Assembly: GCA_014382285.1 (NCBI GenBank)
Contig: JACNKA010000085.1
Span: 1 to 35,515, forward strand
DNA: 35,515 nucleotides
Origin: Nitrospinota bacterium
Lineage (GTDB): Bacteria; Nitrospinota; Nitrospinia; Nitrospinales; VA-1
Direction of reading: 5' to 3'
Shown here: piece after piece, positions 1-8,932 of the stretch
Layout: each line of letters opens with the position of its first letter
How positions within the stretch are numbered: the first letter of the stretch is position 1
Translations under genes and position numbers: made by a program
Notes under the pieces: generated by a model
Databases searched by the model: none
The model's input: the letters and a program-made list of their open reading frames with translations, nothing else
What the model was told of the DNA's origin: nothing

Positions 1-1059
1 CTTCATATAATCAATCAGAGCATCAACGCCAGCTTCAGGCATGGCGTTATAGATACTCGCTCGCATTCCTCCGACTGAACGATGACCTTTTAGGGTGGTT
101 AACCCAACATCCTCAGCACCTGCTAAAAATTCTTTGTCTAAGTCGGCATTGGCCAACACAAATGGCACATTCATCCAAGACCGCGAAGCTTTTTCCACGG
201 GATTACTATAGAAGTTCGAATTATCAATCGCGGCATACAATTTATTGGCCTTGTTTTCGTTCAATTTTGCCATAGCGGAAAGCCCCCCTTGTTTTTTCAT
301 CCATTTGAAGACCAAACCCGCCAAATAGAGCGTATACGTCGGAGGAGTATTCAACATCGAATCCGCTTCAGCTTGTTGCGCGTAATCGAAAACACTCGGG
401 GTCGTGGATAACGAATTCCCAATGAGATCATCGCGAACAATTACTAACGTGACGCCCGCTGATCCCATATTTTTTTGCGCACCCGCATAAATCAGCCCAA
501 AACGACTCACATCGAATGGACGGGATAAAATCGTCGAGGAAAAATCGCCAACCAGTGGCACATCCCCGGTATCAGGAATCCAATGAAATTCCACACCACC
601 TATTGTTTCGTTTGGAGTGTAGTGCACATAAGCAGCATCTGAATTCAAAGACCAGTTCTCAAAGGGAGGAATGGTGGTGAATTTATCAGCTTCAGAGGAA
701 GCCGCAACGTTCACCGTGCAATATTTTTTTGCCTCACTAATAGCTTTCTTTCCCCAAGCACCAGTACAAATATAATCAGCTTTGGTTTTCCCACGAAGCA
801 GATTCATGGGGATTGTTGCAAACTGAGCAGACGCACCCCCTTGTAAAAACAATACCTTATAATTCTTGGGTACATCCAACAGTTCACGGACATCCTTTTC
901 CGCCTCCTCGTGAACAGATACAAATTCCTTGCCTCTGTGACTCATCTCCATGATCGAAGCCCCAGAATCATGCCAATCCGGCAATTCTTCTTGCGCCTGC
1001 TTTAACACGGCTTCTGGTAACATCGCTGGGCCAGCACTGAAATTATATTTTCTGGACAT
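1..1059 (-). CDS. serC: Phosphoserine aminotransferase SerC (3' end outside window)
   Basis: PLP enzyme that makes O-phosphoserine from 3-phosphohydroxypyruvate and glutamate in serine synthesis; cytoplasmic. I translated the minus strand by hand: it opens with MSRKYNFSAGPAMLP, continues with the SerC signatures MEMSHRGKEF and FLQGGASAQF, and has the Schiff-base lysine in GAQKNMG. There are 353 codons in the window, ending ..GVDALIDYMK, against about 360 for the family, so only a few C-terminal residues are missing. It is absent from the ORF track because its stop lies beyond the edge. The ATG overlaps the stop of the upstream fragment as TAATG, with an AGGAG ribosome site inside that fragment about 10 nt upstream. 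This suggests translational coupling. Confidence 0.95.
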   Translation of the reverse strand, partial: MSRKYNFSAGPAMLPEAVLKQAQEELPDWHDSGASIMEMSHRGKEFVSVHEEAEKDVRELLDVPKNYKVLFLQGGASAQFATIPMNLLRGKTKADYICTGAWGKKAISEAKKYCTVNVAASSEADKFTTIPPFENWSLNSDAAYVHYTPNETIGGVEFHWIPDTGDVPLVGDFSSTILSRPFDVSRFGLIYAGAQKNMGSAGVTLVIVRDDLIGNSLSTTPSVFDYAQQAEADSMLNTPPTYTLYLAGLVFKWMKKQGGLSAMAKLNENKANKLYAAIDNSNFYSNPVEKASRSWMNVPFVLANADLDKEFLAGAEDVGLTTLKGHRSVGGMRASIYNAMPEAGVDALIDYMK

Positions 1060-1265
1060 TACAACATATCTCCTGCTGTTCCAGTGGCAGCAAGAATAAG
1101 TACATCTTGCTTGCTTTGAAAAAGATATTTAGCGCTTTCCGCCGCTTCACTGAATATTTTGCTGAACTGGGGAGTTCGGTGATGTTGCATGGGAAGAGCC
1201 ATTTCCAGAGAGACATGTTCTGTGACAGGTGTAGGACCAAGTGCGAGTAGATATTTCTTTTTCAT
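1059..1265 (-). pseudogene. N-terminal remnant of alanine-glyoxylate/serine-pyruvate type class-V aminotransferase
   Basis: The 68-residue product from the internal ATG (MKKKYLLALGPTPV..) matches the N-terminus of the PucG/AGXT-type class-V aminotransferases: GPTPV, HHRTP and DVLILAATGT. Full members run about 380 residues and hold their PLP lysine near residue 190, so this piece cannot be catalytic. It stops at TAA, whose last bases form the ATG of serC, itself a class-V aminotransferase. I chose the internal ATG because AGGAAA precedes it by about 10 nt; the longer 78-residue track ORF has no such site. It could be a decayed gene truncated by deletion, or be kept as a coupling leader for serC. 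Confidence 0.7.
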
Positions 1266-1303
1266 GCTGTTATTTTTCCTGATTGGAGTTATCAAAGATT
1301 AAA

Positions 1304-1324
1304 GGGGCAATTTTTCATTGCCCC
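1304..1324 (-). promoter_or_regulatory. 8-bp hairpin in the intergenic stretch 1266-1609
   Basis: GGGGCAAT and ATTGCCCC flank a 5-nt loop. Read on the minus strand it is followed by a weak TTTAAT, about 40 nt upstream of the aminotransferase remnant. It may be the terminator of the zinc-ribbon gene upstream or an attenuator of the serC unit. I see nothing else clear between 1266 and 1609. Confidence 0.4.
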
Positions 1325-1609
1325 AAAATATGCTTGTTTATGACTAAAATAAAATGTTGCCCATATTTCCTATTCTTCACATTAAACATAACTCCACCGG
1401 TCAAGCTTATGACCGACTGCGGTTCTCTTGAGAATCAGGAGGGTCCGGGAGAAAAAGTAGGCTATAAGGATTTCTAGAATTTAGAAGAAAAAAACCAAAC
1501 TGGAGACCTTACCTATATATAGGAGTTTATGCTTCGCTATGAATATTCTTTTATAAAGGAATTTTGTTCTAAAATCCAGTTTTTATGCTCAGGAAAGGAT
1601 TCTGGGGGG

Positions 1610-2515
1610 TCAGGGTTTTTCCGGGTCGGGTGGAGAGTCTGAATCTTCCAGCTCAAGCCCCAAGTCTTCGATTTCGACTTCAGAGATATCTTCATCACTT
1701 ATGACGAGTGGTCCATCTGACTCATCAATTTCCAGTTTTATCTCTAACTCGTCAAGTTGAACCGGGGGTGGAGATAGCTCGGGAGTTTCCGGTACAAGAC
1801 CTTCATCTGCATCCAGTAATATTTCGGTGCCTCCAAGATCCAATACTGGGGGCACTGGTTCCGCTGTATCATCTTCCAGATTATGGGAGGGCGAAAGAGT
1901 TATCTCGATTTCCTCATCAACTTTTTCAAAAGCGGGGTCTTCAGTCGGGAGACTGCTTTCTAAACCATTGATTTTTAGCTCTATATTTTCCGGGCTCAGA
2001 TCGATAGTTTCCAGTTCCTCGCTGACGTCAACCTGAACTTCTTCCGGCTCAGTTTTGGTGGTTGCTGGAGTGGGTGGCTCCTCTTCAAAAGGTTCCAGTC
2101 CCAAACCCAATCCCTCCACTTCCATTTCCTCAAGATTGATATCTGTACCGGAGCCAAATTCCATGGCAGTAAAGTCCGTGGTGTCTAGTTCGGAACTATC
2201 TGGTTTTGAAGTGGTTTTTGCTTGATCTTGCTCGGCATCGGATAAATTTAGAAGGAATTCCTCCGACTTGAGTTCCGGGTTTTCCTGGGAACTTTCGCGA
2301 GTTTCTATAACGGCAATACCTTCCTCAGCTTGGGAAGTGGATGCGCCTGACGATTCTTGTTTGTTCTCGGGTGCTTTCGAGCTGGCAAAAATAGTGAAAG
2401 AATCATTGCGGAAAAGGGACGCAGATGAGGTAGCAGATTTTTTGAAGCTAAAGCCACAGCTGCCACAATCCTTTTCCTGCTTAAACGAAATATAACCACA
2501 ATCTGGACATTGCAT
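1610..2515 (-). CDS. Acidic protein with N-terminal zinc ribbon, function unknown
   Basis: 301 residues from the ATG at 2515 (MQCPDCGYISF); the nine extra residues in the track ORF are hydrophobic and sit before the obvious start. Residues 3-6 and 18-21 hold CPDC and CGSC, a four-cysteine zinc-ribbon knuckle. The rest is strongly acidic and low in complexity, rich in Glu, Asp, Pro and Ser. Short phrases such as LETIDLSPENIELKI and ELEIKLEID recur loosely every 30-40 residues. There is no signal peptide or membrane segment. The architecture resembles bacterial proteins with a short zinc ribbon and a long disordered tail, but I cannot assign a role. Neighbours give no functional clue. Confidence 0.7.
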   Translation of the reverse strand: MQCPDCGYISFKQEKDCGSCGFSFKKSATSSASLFRNDSFTIFASSKAPENKQESSGASTSQAEEGIAVIETRESSQENPELKSEEFLLNLSDAEQDQAKTTSKPDSSELDTTDFTAMEFGSGTDINLEEMEVEGLGLGLEPFEEEPPTPATTKTEPEEVQVDVSEELETIDLSPENIELKINGLESSLPTEDPAFEKVDEEIEITLSPSHNLEDDTAEPVPPVLDLGGTEILLDADEGLVPETPELSPPPVQLDELEIKLEIDESDGPLVISDEDISEVEIEDLGLELEDSDSPPDPEKP

Positions 2516-2752
2516 ACTAAAAAAGTATATTAAAAAGCCCATAACGTCAAGAATAATAAATGATTATGGGTTTTTAGATGCGTATCTCCCGGTTTTTCTG
2601 AGACATTCTGCAAGGAGGGAAATAGGGCATTTTTATTTCTTTGGCAGAGTTGTGGAACACTTCTCGAGAGTCAAAAGTTTCCACAAGAACACCTAAATCA
2701 TTGATTTATTTAAGTGGTTATTTTTATGGTTTCGCATGATTTTTCTTGGAGG

Positions 2753-2781
2753 TTGACGCTTGCCAGGATTTTGGTTAAAAT
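2753..2781 (+). promoter_or_regulatory. Sigma-70 type promoter for the TPR gene
   Basis: TTGACG, 17 nt, TAAAAT, about 80 nt upstream of the GTG start at 2863. It lies in the 320-bp intergenic stretch 2543-2862, which otherwise shows no gene. Confidence 0.55.
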
Positions 2782-2862
2782 CAGGCTATCCATATAGATA
2801 TAGTTTTTTGAAGACCGTGGGGCTTTTATGTTCCCAAGTGATTTTTAGCGCATGGGGTTTTT

Positions 2863-3519
2863 GTGAAGTTAAAAAAAATCAGTCATTTAATTTGTCTAAC
2901 TCAATTTAAGCTTGGCGAACTTATCTTCCCGATGTTTGAGCCTGTGCTCCGTTTTCTTGAAAATAAGGACCCAGAGGTGCGTCGCCATTTCAATCAGGCT
3001 CTTGCCAGCATGGGCGAACAAAAACAAGCCATAGCTTTGCTGAACTTGAATATGGTATTGAGTTTAAATCCTGGGCATTTTCTTGCACGGGTTTTCCGGG
3101 GCAGGATTTATATCAAGGAAGGCCAGTACCGCTTGGCATCCGAAGACTATTTAGAAGCGAACAAGATCAGTCAGTACCGATTTATCCATTATGACCTTTA
3201 TCGGGAATATTTCCGGTCGGTCAACAGCGAGTTTGGAGGGGTAGGAGGTACTATCATCAAAAACTTCGATCAGGTTTTCGAGGCATTACAACTCCAACAG
3301 GATGGCGGTTCCAGAGATGTAAGTGCTGATTTGGGTCAGGAAGTGCAGGAAAGGCTCGCAATGATGGAAGCCGATTTGAAGGAAGGCGATGAAATTACTT
3401 TTCGAGAACTTGTGCTGGGTCCTGACGAAACTGAAAAATTCATGGTTATGGGTCCCATCACCCAGGAAGAAATCGAAGGAACGGATTGGGATCAGCTTGC
3501 CGATGACTTGACACCCTGA
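2863..3519 (+). CDS. TPR-repeat protein, function unknown
   Basis: 218 residues. Residues about 35-105 read as two tetratricopeptide helical repeats (..RRHFNQALASMGEQKQAIALLNLN.. and ARVFRGRIYIKEGQYRLASEDYLEA). These usually mediate protein-protein contacts. The C-terminal third is acidic, with no recognisable domain. The start is GTG; an alternative ATG at 2932 (MFEPVLRF) would drop a basic, mildly hydrophobic N-terminus and also lacks a good ribosome site. A sigma-70-like promoter precedes it, and the dNTPase gene follows 158 bp downstream on the same strand. Confidence 0.7.
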   Translation: MKLKKISHLICLTQFKLGELIFPMFEPVLRFLENKDPEVRRHFNQALASMGEQKQAIALLNLNMVLSLNPGHFLARVFRGRIYIKEGQYRLASEDYLEANKISQYRFIHYDLYREYFRSVNSEFGGVGGTIIKNFDQVFEALQLQQDGGSRDVSADLGQEVQERLAMMEADLKEGDEITFRELVLGPDETEKFMVMGPITQEEIEGTDWDQLADDLTP

Positions 3520-3546
3520 TTTCCGCCCTCTGTCGAGGGAGACAAA

Positions 3547-3627
3547 ATGGAAATTGCCAATCAAGCCACCAATACGGTTGGCGAGCAAAATAACGACATT
3601 GCTATTTATACCCCTTCGGGGCACTGA
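3547..3627 (+). CDS. Possible 26-residue small protein
   Basis: ATG with a GGAG ribosome site 6 nt upstream opens a 26-codon frame (MEIANQATN..) between the TPR gene and dgt. The product is hydrophilic with no recognisable motif. A UUCG-type hairpin (CCCCTTCGGGG) covers its last codons. Support is only the ribosome site and position, so chance is quite possible. Confidence 0.2.
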   Translation: MEIANQATNTVGEQNNDIAIYTPSGH

Positions 3628-3677
3628 GGATCAGGTATTAAGCCTGTGAGTTGCTCCGCTAAAACTCAGGTCGCACT

Positions 3678-4826
3678 TTGATCAAGCGGCAAGATCTGGA
3701 AAAAATTGAAACGAGTTCACTAGCTCCCTACGCGATGAAAAGTGGGGAAAGCAAAGGACGCCAGTATCAGGAAGAGGAGCACCTCTACCGAACCCGGTTT
3801 CAAAGAGACCGCGATCGCATCATCCACACCTCTGCATTCAGAAGACTGGAATATAAAACCCAGGTTTTTGTCTACCACGAAGGCGACTATTACCGGACCC
3901 GCCTCACCCATTCTCTTGAAGTCGCGCAAATTGCGCGTTCTATTTGTAAATCCTTACAGTTGAATGAAGACCTCACGGAAGCAGTTGCCCTGTCTCACGA
4001 CTTGGGTCATCCTCCTTTCGGGCACACAGGACAAAATGTGTTGAACCGGTTGATGAAAGGGCATGGCGGTTTTGAGCATAACAGACAGAGCTTGAGAATT
4101 GTAAAACTGCTCGAAAAACGTTACCCGGAGTTTGATGGACTCAACCTGACCTGGGAAGTTATGGAAGGTATTAGTAAACACTCTCAAGATGCAGACAATC
4201 CTGTCACTTCTGATGAGGCGGTTCGCTTTCCTTCTCTGGAAGCCCAGGTTGCCGACTATGCCGATGGCATTGCCTATAACGCTCACGATCTGGATGATGG
4301 GATCACCTCGGAATTACTTGACCTGGATCAGTTGAGAAAGGTGGCTCTCTGGAAAGAGAATGAAAAAAAATTCGACGAGCAATATACGGGGTTGGACTTC
4401 AGGTTGAAAAAATACCAGGTGGTTCGAAGTATCATTAATGAACTCATCAGCGATTTCCGTCAGGCTACGCTGAATAACCTTGAGCATCATCAGATCGGTT
4501 CGGTGGACGATGTGCGTCATGCACCCATTCGTATTGCGGCGTTTGGAACAGAGGTTGCTGAAAAAAATAAAGAGTTAAAACTATTTCTCCACAAAAATAT
4601 GTATTCCCATCGCAAAGTTTTACGTATGGAGTTTAAAGCCGAATTGACGCTGGAGGGGATCTTTAAGGCCTACACAAAAATGCCGGGGCTCCTTCCTGAA
4701 CCGGTTCAGAATAATTCGCAATGGGGTTCCCTGGAGCGCCGGATCTGTGACTATGTTTCCGGAATGACGGACCGTTATGCGATCAACGAATACAAAAACC
4801 TGTATTCCGCCGATGTAGATGGCTAG
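3678..4826 (+). CDS. dgt: Deoxyguanosinetriphosphate triphosphohydrolase-like protein (HD domain)
   Basis: Hydrolyses dNTPs to deoxynucleosides and triphosphate in this family, using a metal-bound HD site. Metal ligands are visible: His in RLTHSLEVAQ, His-Asp in SHDLGHPPFGH, and Asp in DYADGIAY. The family signature FQRDRDRIIH..AFRRLEYKTQVF is intact. 382 residues, the length of the type-2 dGTPase-like subfamily. The start is TTG at 3678: LAPYAMKS..KGR downstream aligns with the conserved family N-terminus, so the ATG at 3735 would remove conserved sequence. An AGGT lies about 8 nt upstream. Substrate preference cannot be read from sequence. With dut nearby, two dNTP-pool enzymes lie within 5 kb, though on opposite strands. 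Confidence 0.92.
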   Translation: MIKRQDLEKIETSSLAPYAMKSGESKGRQYQEEEHLYRTRFQRDRDRIIHTSAFRRLEYKTQVFVYHEGDYYRTRLTHSLEVAQIARSICKSLQLNEDLTEAVALSHDLGHPPFGHTGQNVLNRLMKGHGGFEHNRQSLRIVKLLEKRYPEFDGLNLTWEVMEGISKHSQDADNPVTSDEAVRFPSLEAQVADYADGIAYNAHDLDDGITSELLDLDQLRKVALWKENEKKFDEQYTGLDFRLKKYQVVRSIINELISDFRQATLNNLEHHQIGSVDDVRHAPIRIAAFGTEVAEKNKELKLFLHKNMYSHRKVLRMEFKAELTLEGIFKAYTKMPGLLPEPVQNNSQWGSLERRICDYVSGMTDRYAINEYKNLYSADVDG

Positions 4827-4987
4827 CCATAAAAGTTAAAAAAGTCACCCGCCATTGTCTTCAGGTCAAGGTCATTAGCCAAACCACCCATGGTTTTCTA
4901 ACCGGAACAAGTTCACGCCAATTTGCATGATATGAAATAAGTTTTAACTCTCTGTTTATCACTGACCCTATGGAATTAAGCCGTTAG

Positions 4988-6802
4988 ATGAATAAACCTA
5001 TTACGATTTTATTCAAGCTGGTTTTTGTAGGGCTTTTCTTGTTCATGGTGGTTTTCATCATGAAACTGGAAATCAGCAATTATGACAGTTACTCATACCT
5101 GGGGAAGGCCAACTATAACGCCGGTTTCCCATATTTCGAAGAGCCCGAGATAAACACACGCCCACCTTTATACCCGTTTTTACTCACCCCTTTAGCCGCT
5201 TTGCAGCATTTGGGACTTTCCGCTAAGGCGGTAATGACCCTGGCGCATTTTATTGCCCTGATACTTTCTTTTGCGTTCATTGGGGCAAGCTATCTGCTTC
5301 TGAAGTCATTATTGCCTCAGGAATTAGCGGCTTTGGGAGCTTTGCTGATGATGATTCAGCCTGCTTTTCTGCTTTTTTCTTTTGAGCCGATGGTTGATTT
5401 GCCCTGTTCTCTGCTACTGGTGCTGGCAATGCGATCCTATTTGAGGTATCGCGAAAATCCCAGCCAAAAAAATCTCTTATGGGTTTGCCTATTCACGGGG
5501 TTGGGCATAACCATGAAATACAGCCTTATTGTGGCTCCTTTGATATTTGTACTGGCAGAGACATTGGTTTTAAGGACTAAAGAAAAAATGAGTTGGTTAA
5601 TCATTTCTAAAACCAAGTTCATATATCTGGTTCCATTGATATCTGCTGGGTTTTATATGCTGATCAGCCTGATATCTTTTGTGCCTCAATATGGATGGAC
5701 TTGGGAAAATGTGTCCATGATCTATTTACCTTTTTTCCTGCGTATTGATTACAGTGCCTTTGCGAAATTCAAATTTGACCTCTTGGCAAACTTTTCCTTC
5801 CTGGAAATACATATGACGCTGCCATGGTTTATTTTGATGGTTTTGGGACTGTATTTTTGTCTAAAGCATATCAAGTGGCAGAGCATGGTTGTTTGGAGCT
5901 GGTTTGTGGGGTTTATGATATTTATTACTTTTGTTAACTGGAATTACCACGTGCAATACCTTTTCCCGGTTATGCCAGCCTGCTATTTTTTTAGTCTTTA
6001 TGGGGTTAAGAATGTCTATGGTTGGGCACAAAAACGCATGGCTGGTAAAGGTTATTTTTCGGCCTTAAAAATTGTTGTTTTAGTGGTACTTTTTGTATGG
6101 CCTGTTATGAATCTGATTAGCGAGATCCAGTCTTTAAGGAGTGACCTGTATAGCAATAAAATTCCTACCCAGATCGCTACCAAGGTGAAGGAGTTGGCCC
6201 ACGAGAAGAATGATGTGTGGTACTTGGGGGGATTTTATCCTCTTTACCAGTTAGGGCAACAAATTCATCCGCAAGACTGGTTTTATAAAATTTATCATCT
6301 GGGGCATAATGCCCTGAGTTTTTTAAGCGCCCGGAAGATTAGTGCTTTCCCAGGCCACACGCCCTATGATTACTCCGATAAGATAAAAGATGGGGATATA
6401 CTGATCTACTACCCGGGTCCGTCTGTGTGGGTAAATTACCTGCCCGAGCTTGACAGCCGGCCTCCTGTTTTTGTGGGGAAAGTGAAACCCTCGACCTATG
6501 TTTTAAAAAACAAATTCGAAAAAGTGAAAATTTTTCTGACGCAAGATGGGTTGTCTCGCATCCAACTGACTTCTGTGGGCGACAGCCAGATCGTGATTGA
6601 AATGGACATGAATGAAAATAAGGCTCCCCTACATATTTTGTGGTTTAAACTGGACCGTCGAATCATCAATGTAAGAGTGGTAGAGAAAAACTTTTTCTAC
6701 TTTAAAACGGGTGATTACCTGACTCTTCCTGCAGACAGAAATTATTTTGAACGGATTCAGGGAATCACTCTTCTTCATTATCAGGCAGAAGAGTTCCGTT
6801 AA
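4988..6802 (+). CDS. GT-C fold glycosyltransferase (ArnT/PMT, family 39-like) membrane protein
   Basis: 604 residues. The N-terminal 420 hold about ten hydrophobic helices, beginning with ITILFKLVFVGLFLFMVVF. The first periplasmic loop carries the conserved acidic pair region NYDSYSYL followed by INTRPPLYPFLL, the arrangement seen in ArnT/PMT-type enzymes that move sugars from polyprenyl-phosphate donors. The C-terminal 180 residues form a soluble, presumably periplasmic domain. Acceptor and sugar are unknown; lipid, protein or polysaccharide are all possible. The ATG has a modest GGAA upstream. LOG-family gene follows after 45 bp, so the two may be cotranscribed. Confidence 0.85.
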   Translation: MNKPITILFKLVFVGLFLFMVVFIMKLEISNYDSYSYLGKANYNAGFPYFEEPEINTRPPLYPFLLTPLAALQHLGLSAKAVMTLAHFIALILSFAFIGASYLLLKSLLPQELAALGALLMMIQPAFLLFSFEPMVDLPCSLLLVLAMRSYLRYRENPSQKNLLWVCLFTGLGITMKYSLIVAPLIFVLAETLVLRTKEKMSWLIISKTKFIYLVPLISAGFYMLISLISFVPQYGWTWENVSMIYLPFFLRIDYSAFAKFKFDLLANFSFLEIHMTLPWFILMVLGLYFCLKHIKWQSMVVWSWFVGFMIFITFVNWNYHVQYLFPVMPACYFFSLYGVKNVYGWAQKRMAGKGYFSALKIVVLVVLFVWPVMNLISEIQSLRSDLYSNKIPTQIATKVKELAHEKNDVWYLGGFYPLYQLGQQIHPQDWFYKIYHLGHNALSFLSARKISAFPGHTPYDYSDKIKDGDILIYYPGPSVWVNYLPELDSRPPVFVGKVKPSTYVLKNKFEKVKIFLTQDGLSRIQLTSVGDSQIVIEMDMNENKAPLHILWFKLDRRIINVRVVEKNFFYFKTGDYLTLPADRNYFERIQGITLLHYQAEEFR

Positions 6803-6847
6803 CTTTGATAACTAAAAAAACTTGAGAATGGATGGGCAAGGCTTGCT

Positions 6848-7417
6848 ATGAATAATATTCAATCTATCTGTGTTTTTTGTGCGTCCAGTGAATCGGTGGA
6901 TGATTTATTTAAAAATGTAGCTCTAGAGCTGGGGCGCGAACTGGGCCGCAGGGGGATTGATCTGGTTTATGGTGGGGCCTCGATTGGGCTGATGGGTTGT
7001 GTGGCCCGAGGAGTGCACGAGGAGAAGGGCAAGGTGGTCGGTGTCTTGCCTGAGTTTTTTAAGACCAAAGATATTGAATACTCTGAAGCGGATGAGCTGA
7101 TTGTTACCCGTGATATGCGTGAACGGAAAGCGGTGATGGATCAAAGGTCCGACGCGTTCATTGTCTTACCCGGGGGTATTGGCACCCTTGAAGAAGCAAT
7201 GGAAATTCTTTCCATGCGACAATTGCGTCTTACCGACAAGCCTCTGGTTTTTATCAATACCCAAGGATTTTATGACGGCCTGCGTGCGACCTTTGAGGAA
7301 ATGGTGGATTTGAAATTTGCCAAACCCAATATTATGGATATGTACGAGATGGTTCCTGATCCACAAAGTGCTTTGGACTATCTGCTCACCACTGGGCGTG
7401 GGGCCAGCGTGCAATAA
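6848..7417 (+). CDS. LOG family protein (TIGR00730; nucleoside 5'-monophosphate phosphoribohydrolase type)
   Basis: 189 residues with a Rossmann fold. The family active-site motif PGGIGTLEEAMEILSMRQL is complete, and GGASIGLMG forms the N-terminal phosphate-binding loop. Relatives cleave the N-glycosidic bond of nucleotide monophosphates; the plant LOG enzymes release cytokinin and some bacterial PpnN-like ones act on purine nucleotides. Many are misnamed lysine decarboxylases. The last codons (..TTGRGASVQ) and the TAA stop lie inside a dispersed palindromic repeat, so the C-terminal tail is probably repeat-derived. Transcribed convergently with the nfu gene. Confidence 0.9.
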   Translation: MNNIQSICVFCASSESVDDLFKNVALELGRELGRRGIDLVYGGASIGLMGCVARGVHEEKGKVVGVLPEFFKTKDIEYSEADELIVTRDMRERKAVMDQRSDAFIVLPGGIGTLEEAMEILSMRQLRLTDKPLVFINTQGFYDGLRATFEEMVDLKFAKPNIMDMYEMVPDPQSALDYLLTTGRGASVQ

Positions 7418-7489
7418 CTTGTTAAGCCGAGATGAGTTGCTGCTAGCCAGAGAAAGTTATTGCCTATTGAGTCCAGCGGCACGCTGGCG
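7389..7489. repeat. Dispersed palindromic repeat, copy 1
   Basis: Begins with CCAC-N5-GTGG followed by GGCC, the head shared with copies 2 and 3. It contains nested inverted repeats: CCAGCGTGC (7404) with GCACGCTGG (7479), and the 10-bp GCAATAACTT (7411) with AAGTTATTGC (7454). Shared inner words with copy 3 are AAGCCGAGAT and AGCCA. It fills the space between two convergent genes and holds the LOG stop codon, so it could act as a bidirectional terminator. Confidence 0.6.
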
Positions 7490-7490
7490 G

Positions 7491-8171
7491 TCAGCTTGCC
7501 TGAACTTCGACATCGGGGTGAATGGCTTCTTTCAGGAATTGTTCGATGTATTGCAGAGTTCCGGTGGTTGAACTGGGGCAACTACCGCAGGCTCCCTGAT
7601 AGTGAACTTTAATGGTCTTGTCTTCAACAGAGAGTAGATTGATTCCCCCTCCATCATTTGCCAGAGCCGGACGAATGGCAACATCCAGCAGAGCATTAAT
7701 CACCTCGGTTTTCCGGTCGTTGTTGTAAGTGAAAAAATCTTCCTTGATGAAGTCTTCCAATACAGGATGGACATCTTTGTCTCCTGTCGCGTCAGTCCCT
7801 TTTTCATAAAAATGTAAATGGGCTTCTATGGCGCCGCCGATTTTTTCCATGATCGTGTGCCACCCCACGGTATTAGCTTTGGTAATGGTGACAAAGTTTT
7901 CTTTGATGAAAATACTTTGCATTCCAAAAATACCAAACAAGGCTTGAGCCATTGGGTCTTCCCCAGCATCATCGGGGGAGTCAAACGTTTTTGTACCCGC
8001 CTCAATGACCTTGCCATTTAAGATAAACTGGAAGGCGTCAGGGTTAGGGGTTGGCTGTATGCGAAGAACCTTGAATACGCCTTCCTTTGCAGGTGCGGAC
8101 TCATGATTGCTTTCATTTTCTACATTCATTGGAATGCCAAATTGTTTTTGTATCCAGGCTAGTAATCCCAT
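7491..8171 (-). CDS. Nfu/NifU-type iron-sulfur scaffold or carrier protein
   Basis: 226 residues. Residues about 35-125 form the Nfu N-terminal domain (QPTPNPDAFQFILNG.., FGIFGMQSIFI). Residues about 150-222 form the NifU C-terminal domain with the 4Fe-4S cysteines in GACGSCPSST and the usual RPALANDGGGI. Such proteins receive and deliver Fe-S clusters in the cytoplasm. The linker between domains (about 25 residues, EKGTDATGDKDVHPVLED) looks slightly long. The first 14 residues are amphipathic; a second ATG (MNVENE) is possible because the ribosome site for the first is weak. No isc or suf genes are nearby. Confidence 0.88.
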   Translation of the reverse strand: MGLLAWIQKQFGIPMNVENESNHESAPAKEGVFKVLRIQPTPNPDAFQFILNGKVIEAGTKTFDSPDDAGEDPMAQALFGIFGMQSIFIKENFVTITKANTVGWHTIMEKIGGAIEAHLHFYEKGTDATGDKDVHPVLEDFIKEDFFTYNNDRKTEVINALLDVAIRPALANDGGGINLLSVEDKTIKVHYQGACGSCPSSTTGTLQYIEQFLKEAIHPDVEVQAS

Positions 8172-8401
8172 GCGGTGCTCACAAAAATATTGATAGATGC
8201 CCTCATTATATCTGATTTCTCAGCCAGGGGGGCAAACGGATTCCCCCTTTTTCAAGAAAAGTGGGTTGGCCTTTGAAAATATTGACGATTTATGAGTTGG
8301 GCAGAATAAATGTCACAGTTTTAATTGTGGTTTTCTAGGGAAGATATTGCAAAGCTATTTTCAACAGGGCTTCAGCCGCAAGGTCGCGCTGAAAAAAGGT
8401 G

Positions 8402-8854
8402 TCATTGCCCCGAATTGGCACCAGGCAGGTCTCCCGTTGATCCAAAACCCGCTGTGTTGCGGACGGTTTCACTCAACTTGTCGCTGGCTATGAACTTGAC
8501 CGTTTCTACTTTTTGAATGACCAACTGGGCGATACGGTCTCCCGACTGGATACAGATTTCATCATCAGAGTGGTTGAACAGAAGAACTTTAATTTCGCCT
8601 CGATAATGCGAGTCAATCACTCCGGCGCCGCAGTCGAGCCCCAGTTTAACCGCAGGTCCACTGCGCGGCCATATCAAACCGACATAACCTTCGGGAAGCT
8701 CCAGACTAACTCCGGTAGCTACCAGTTCCCGGTTTCGGGGGGCGATGACTTTGGTTTCTACAGCTTTTAAGTCAGCACCGGCATCGCCTTTGTGGGCATA
8801 CTGGGGAAGGTAATCGCCTTTGCAGGGAACGGGAACTGAGTCGGTTTTGTTCAC
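8402..8854 (-). CDS. dut: Deoxyuridine 5'-triphosphate nucleotidohydrolase (dUTPase)
   Basis: Homotrimeric dUTPase, converts dUTP to dUMP and pyrophosphate, which limits uracil in DNA and feeds dTMP synthesis. All five motifs are present in order: AGADLKA, PRSGPAVK, GVIDSHYRGEI with the catalytic Asp, GDRIAQLVI, and the C-terminal RNTAGFGSTG. 150 residues, normal length. The start codon is GTG with AGGG about 9 nt upstream. A TATAAT-like -10 sits about 35 nt upstream without a clear -35. Confidence 0.95.
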   Translation of the reverse strand: MNKTDSVPVPCKGDYLPQYAHKGDAGADLKAVETKVIAPRNRELVATGVSLELPEGYVGLIWPRSGPAVKLGLDCGAGVIDSHYRGEIKVLLFNHSDDEICIQSGDRIAQLVIQKVETVKFIASDKLSETVRNTAGFGSTGDLPGANSGQ

Positions 8855-8932
8855 AATAGTTACCCTAATTTATTTTTCGGAGAGGATTATAAACAAGCGG
8901 GAAAAGAAAAGCGATTAAAATTAATTTAAGAC

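Noticed and set aside
8225-8260. Plus-strand terminator (GGGGG..CCCCCTTTTT)
   Set aside because: It lies just upstream of the nfu start with no plus-strand gene to end; the stem is five G-C pairs in a skewed stretch, so chance is likely.
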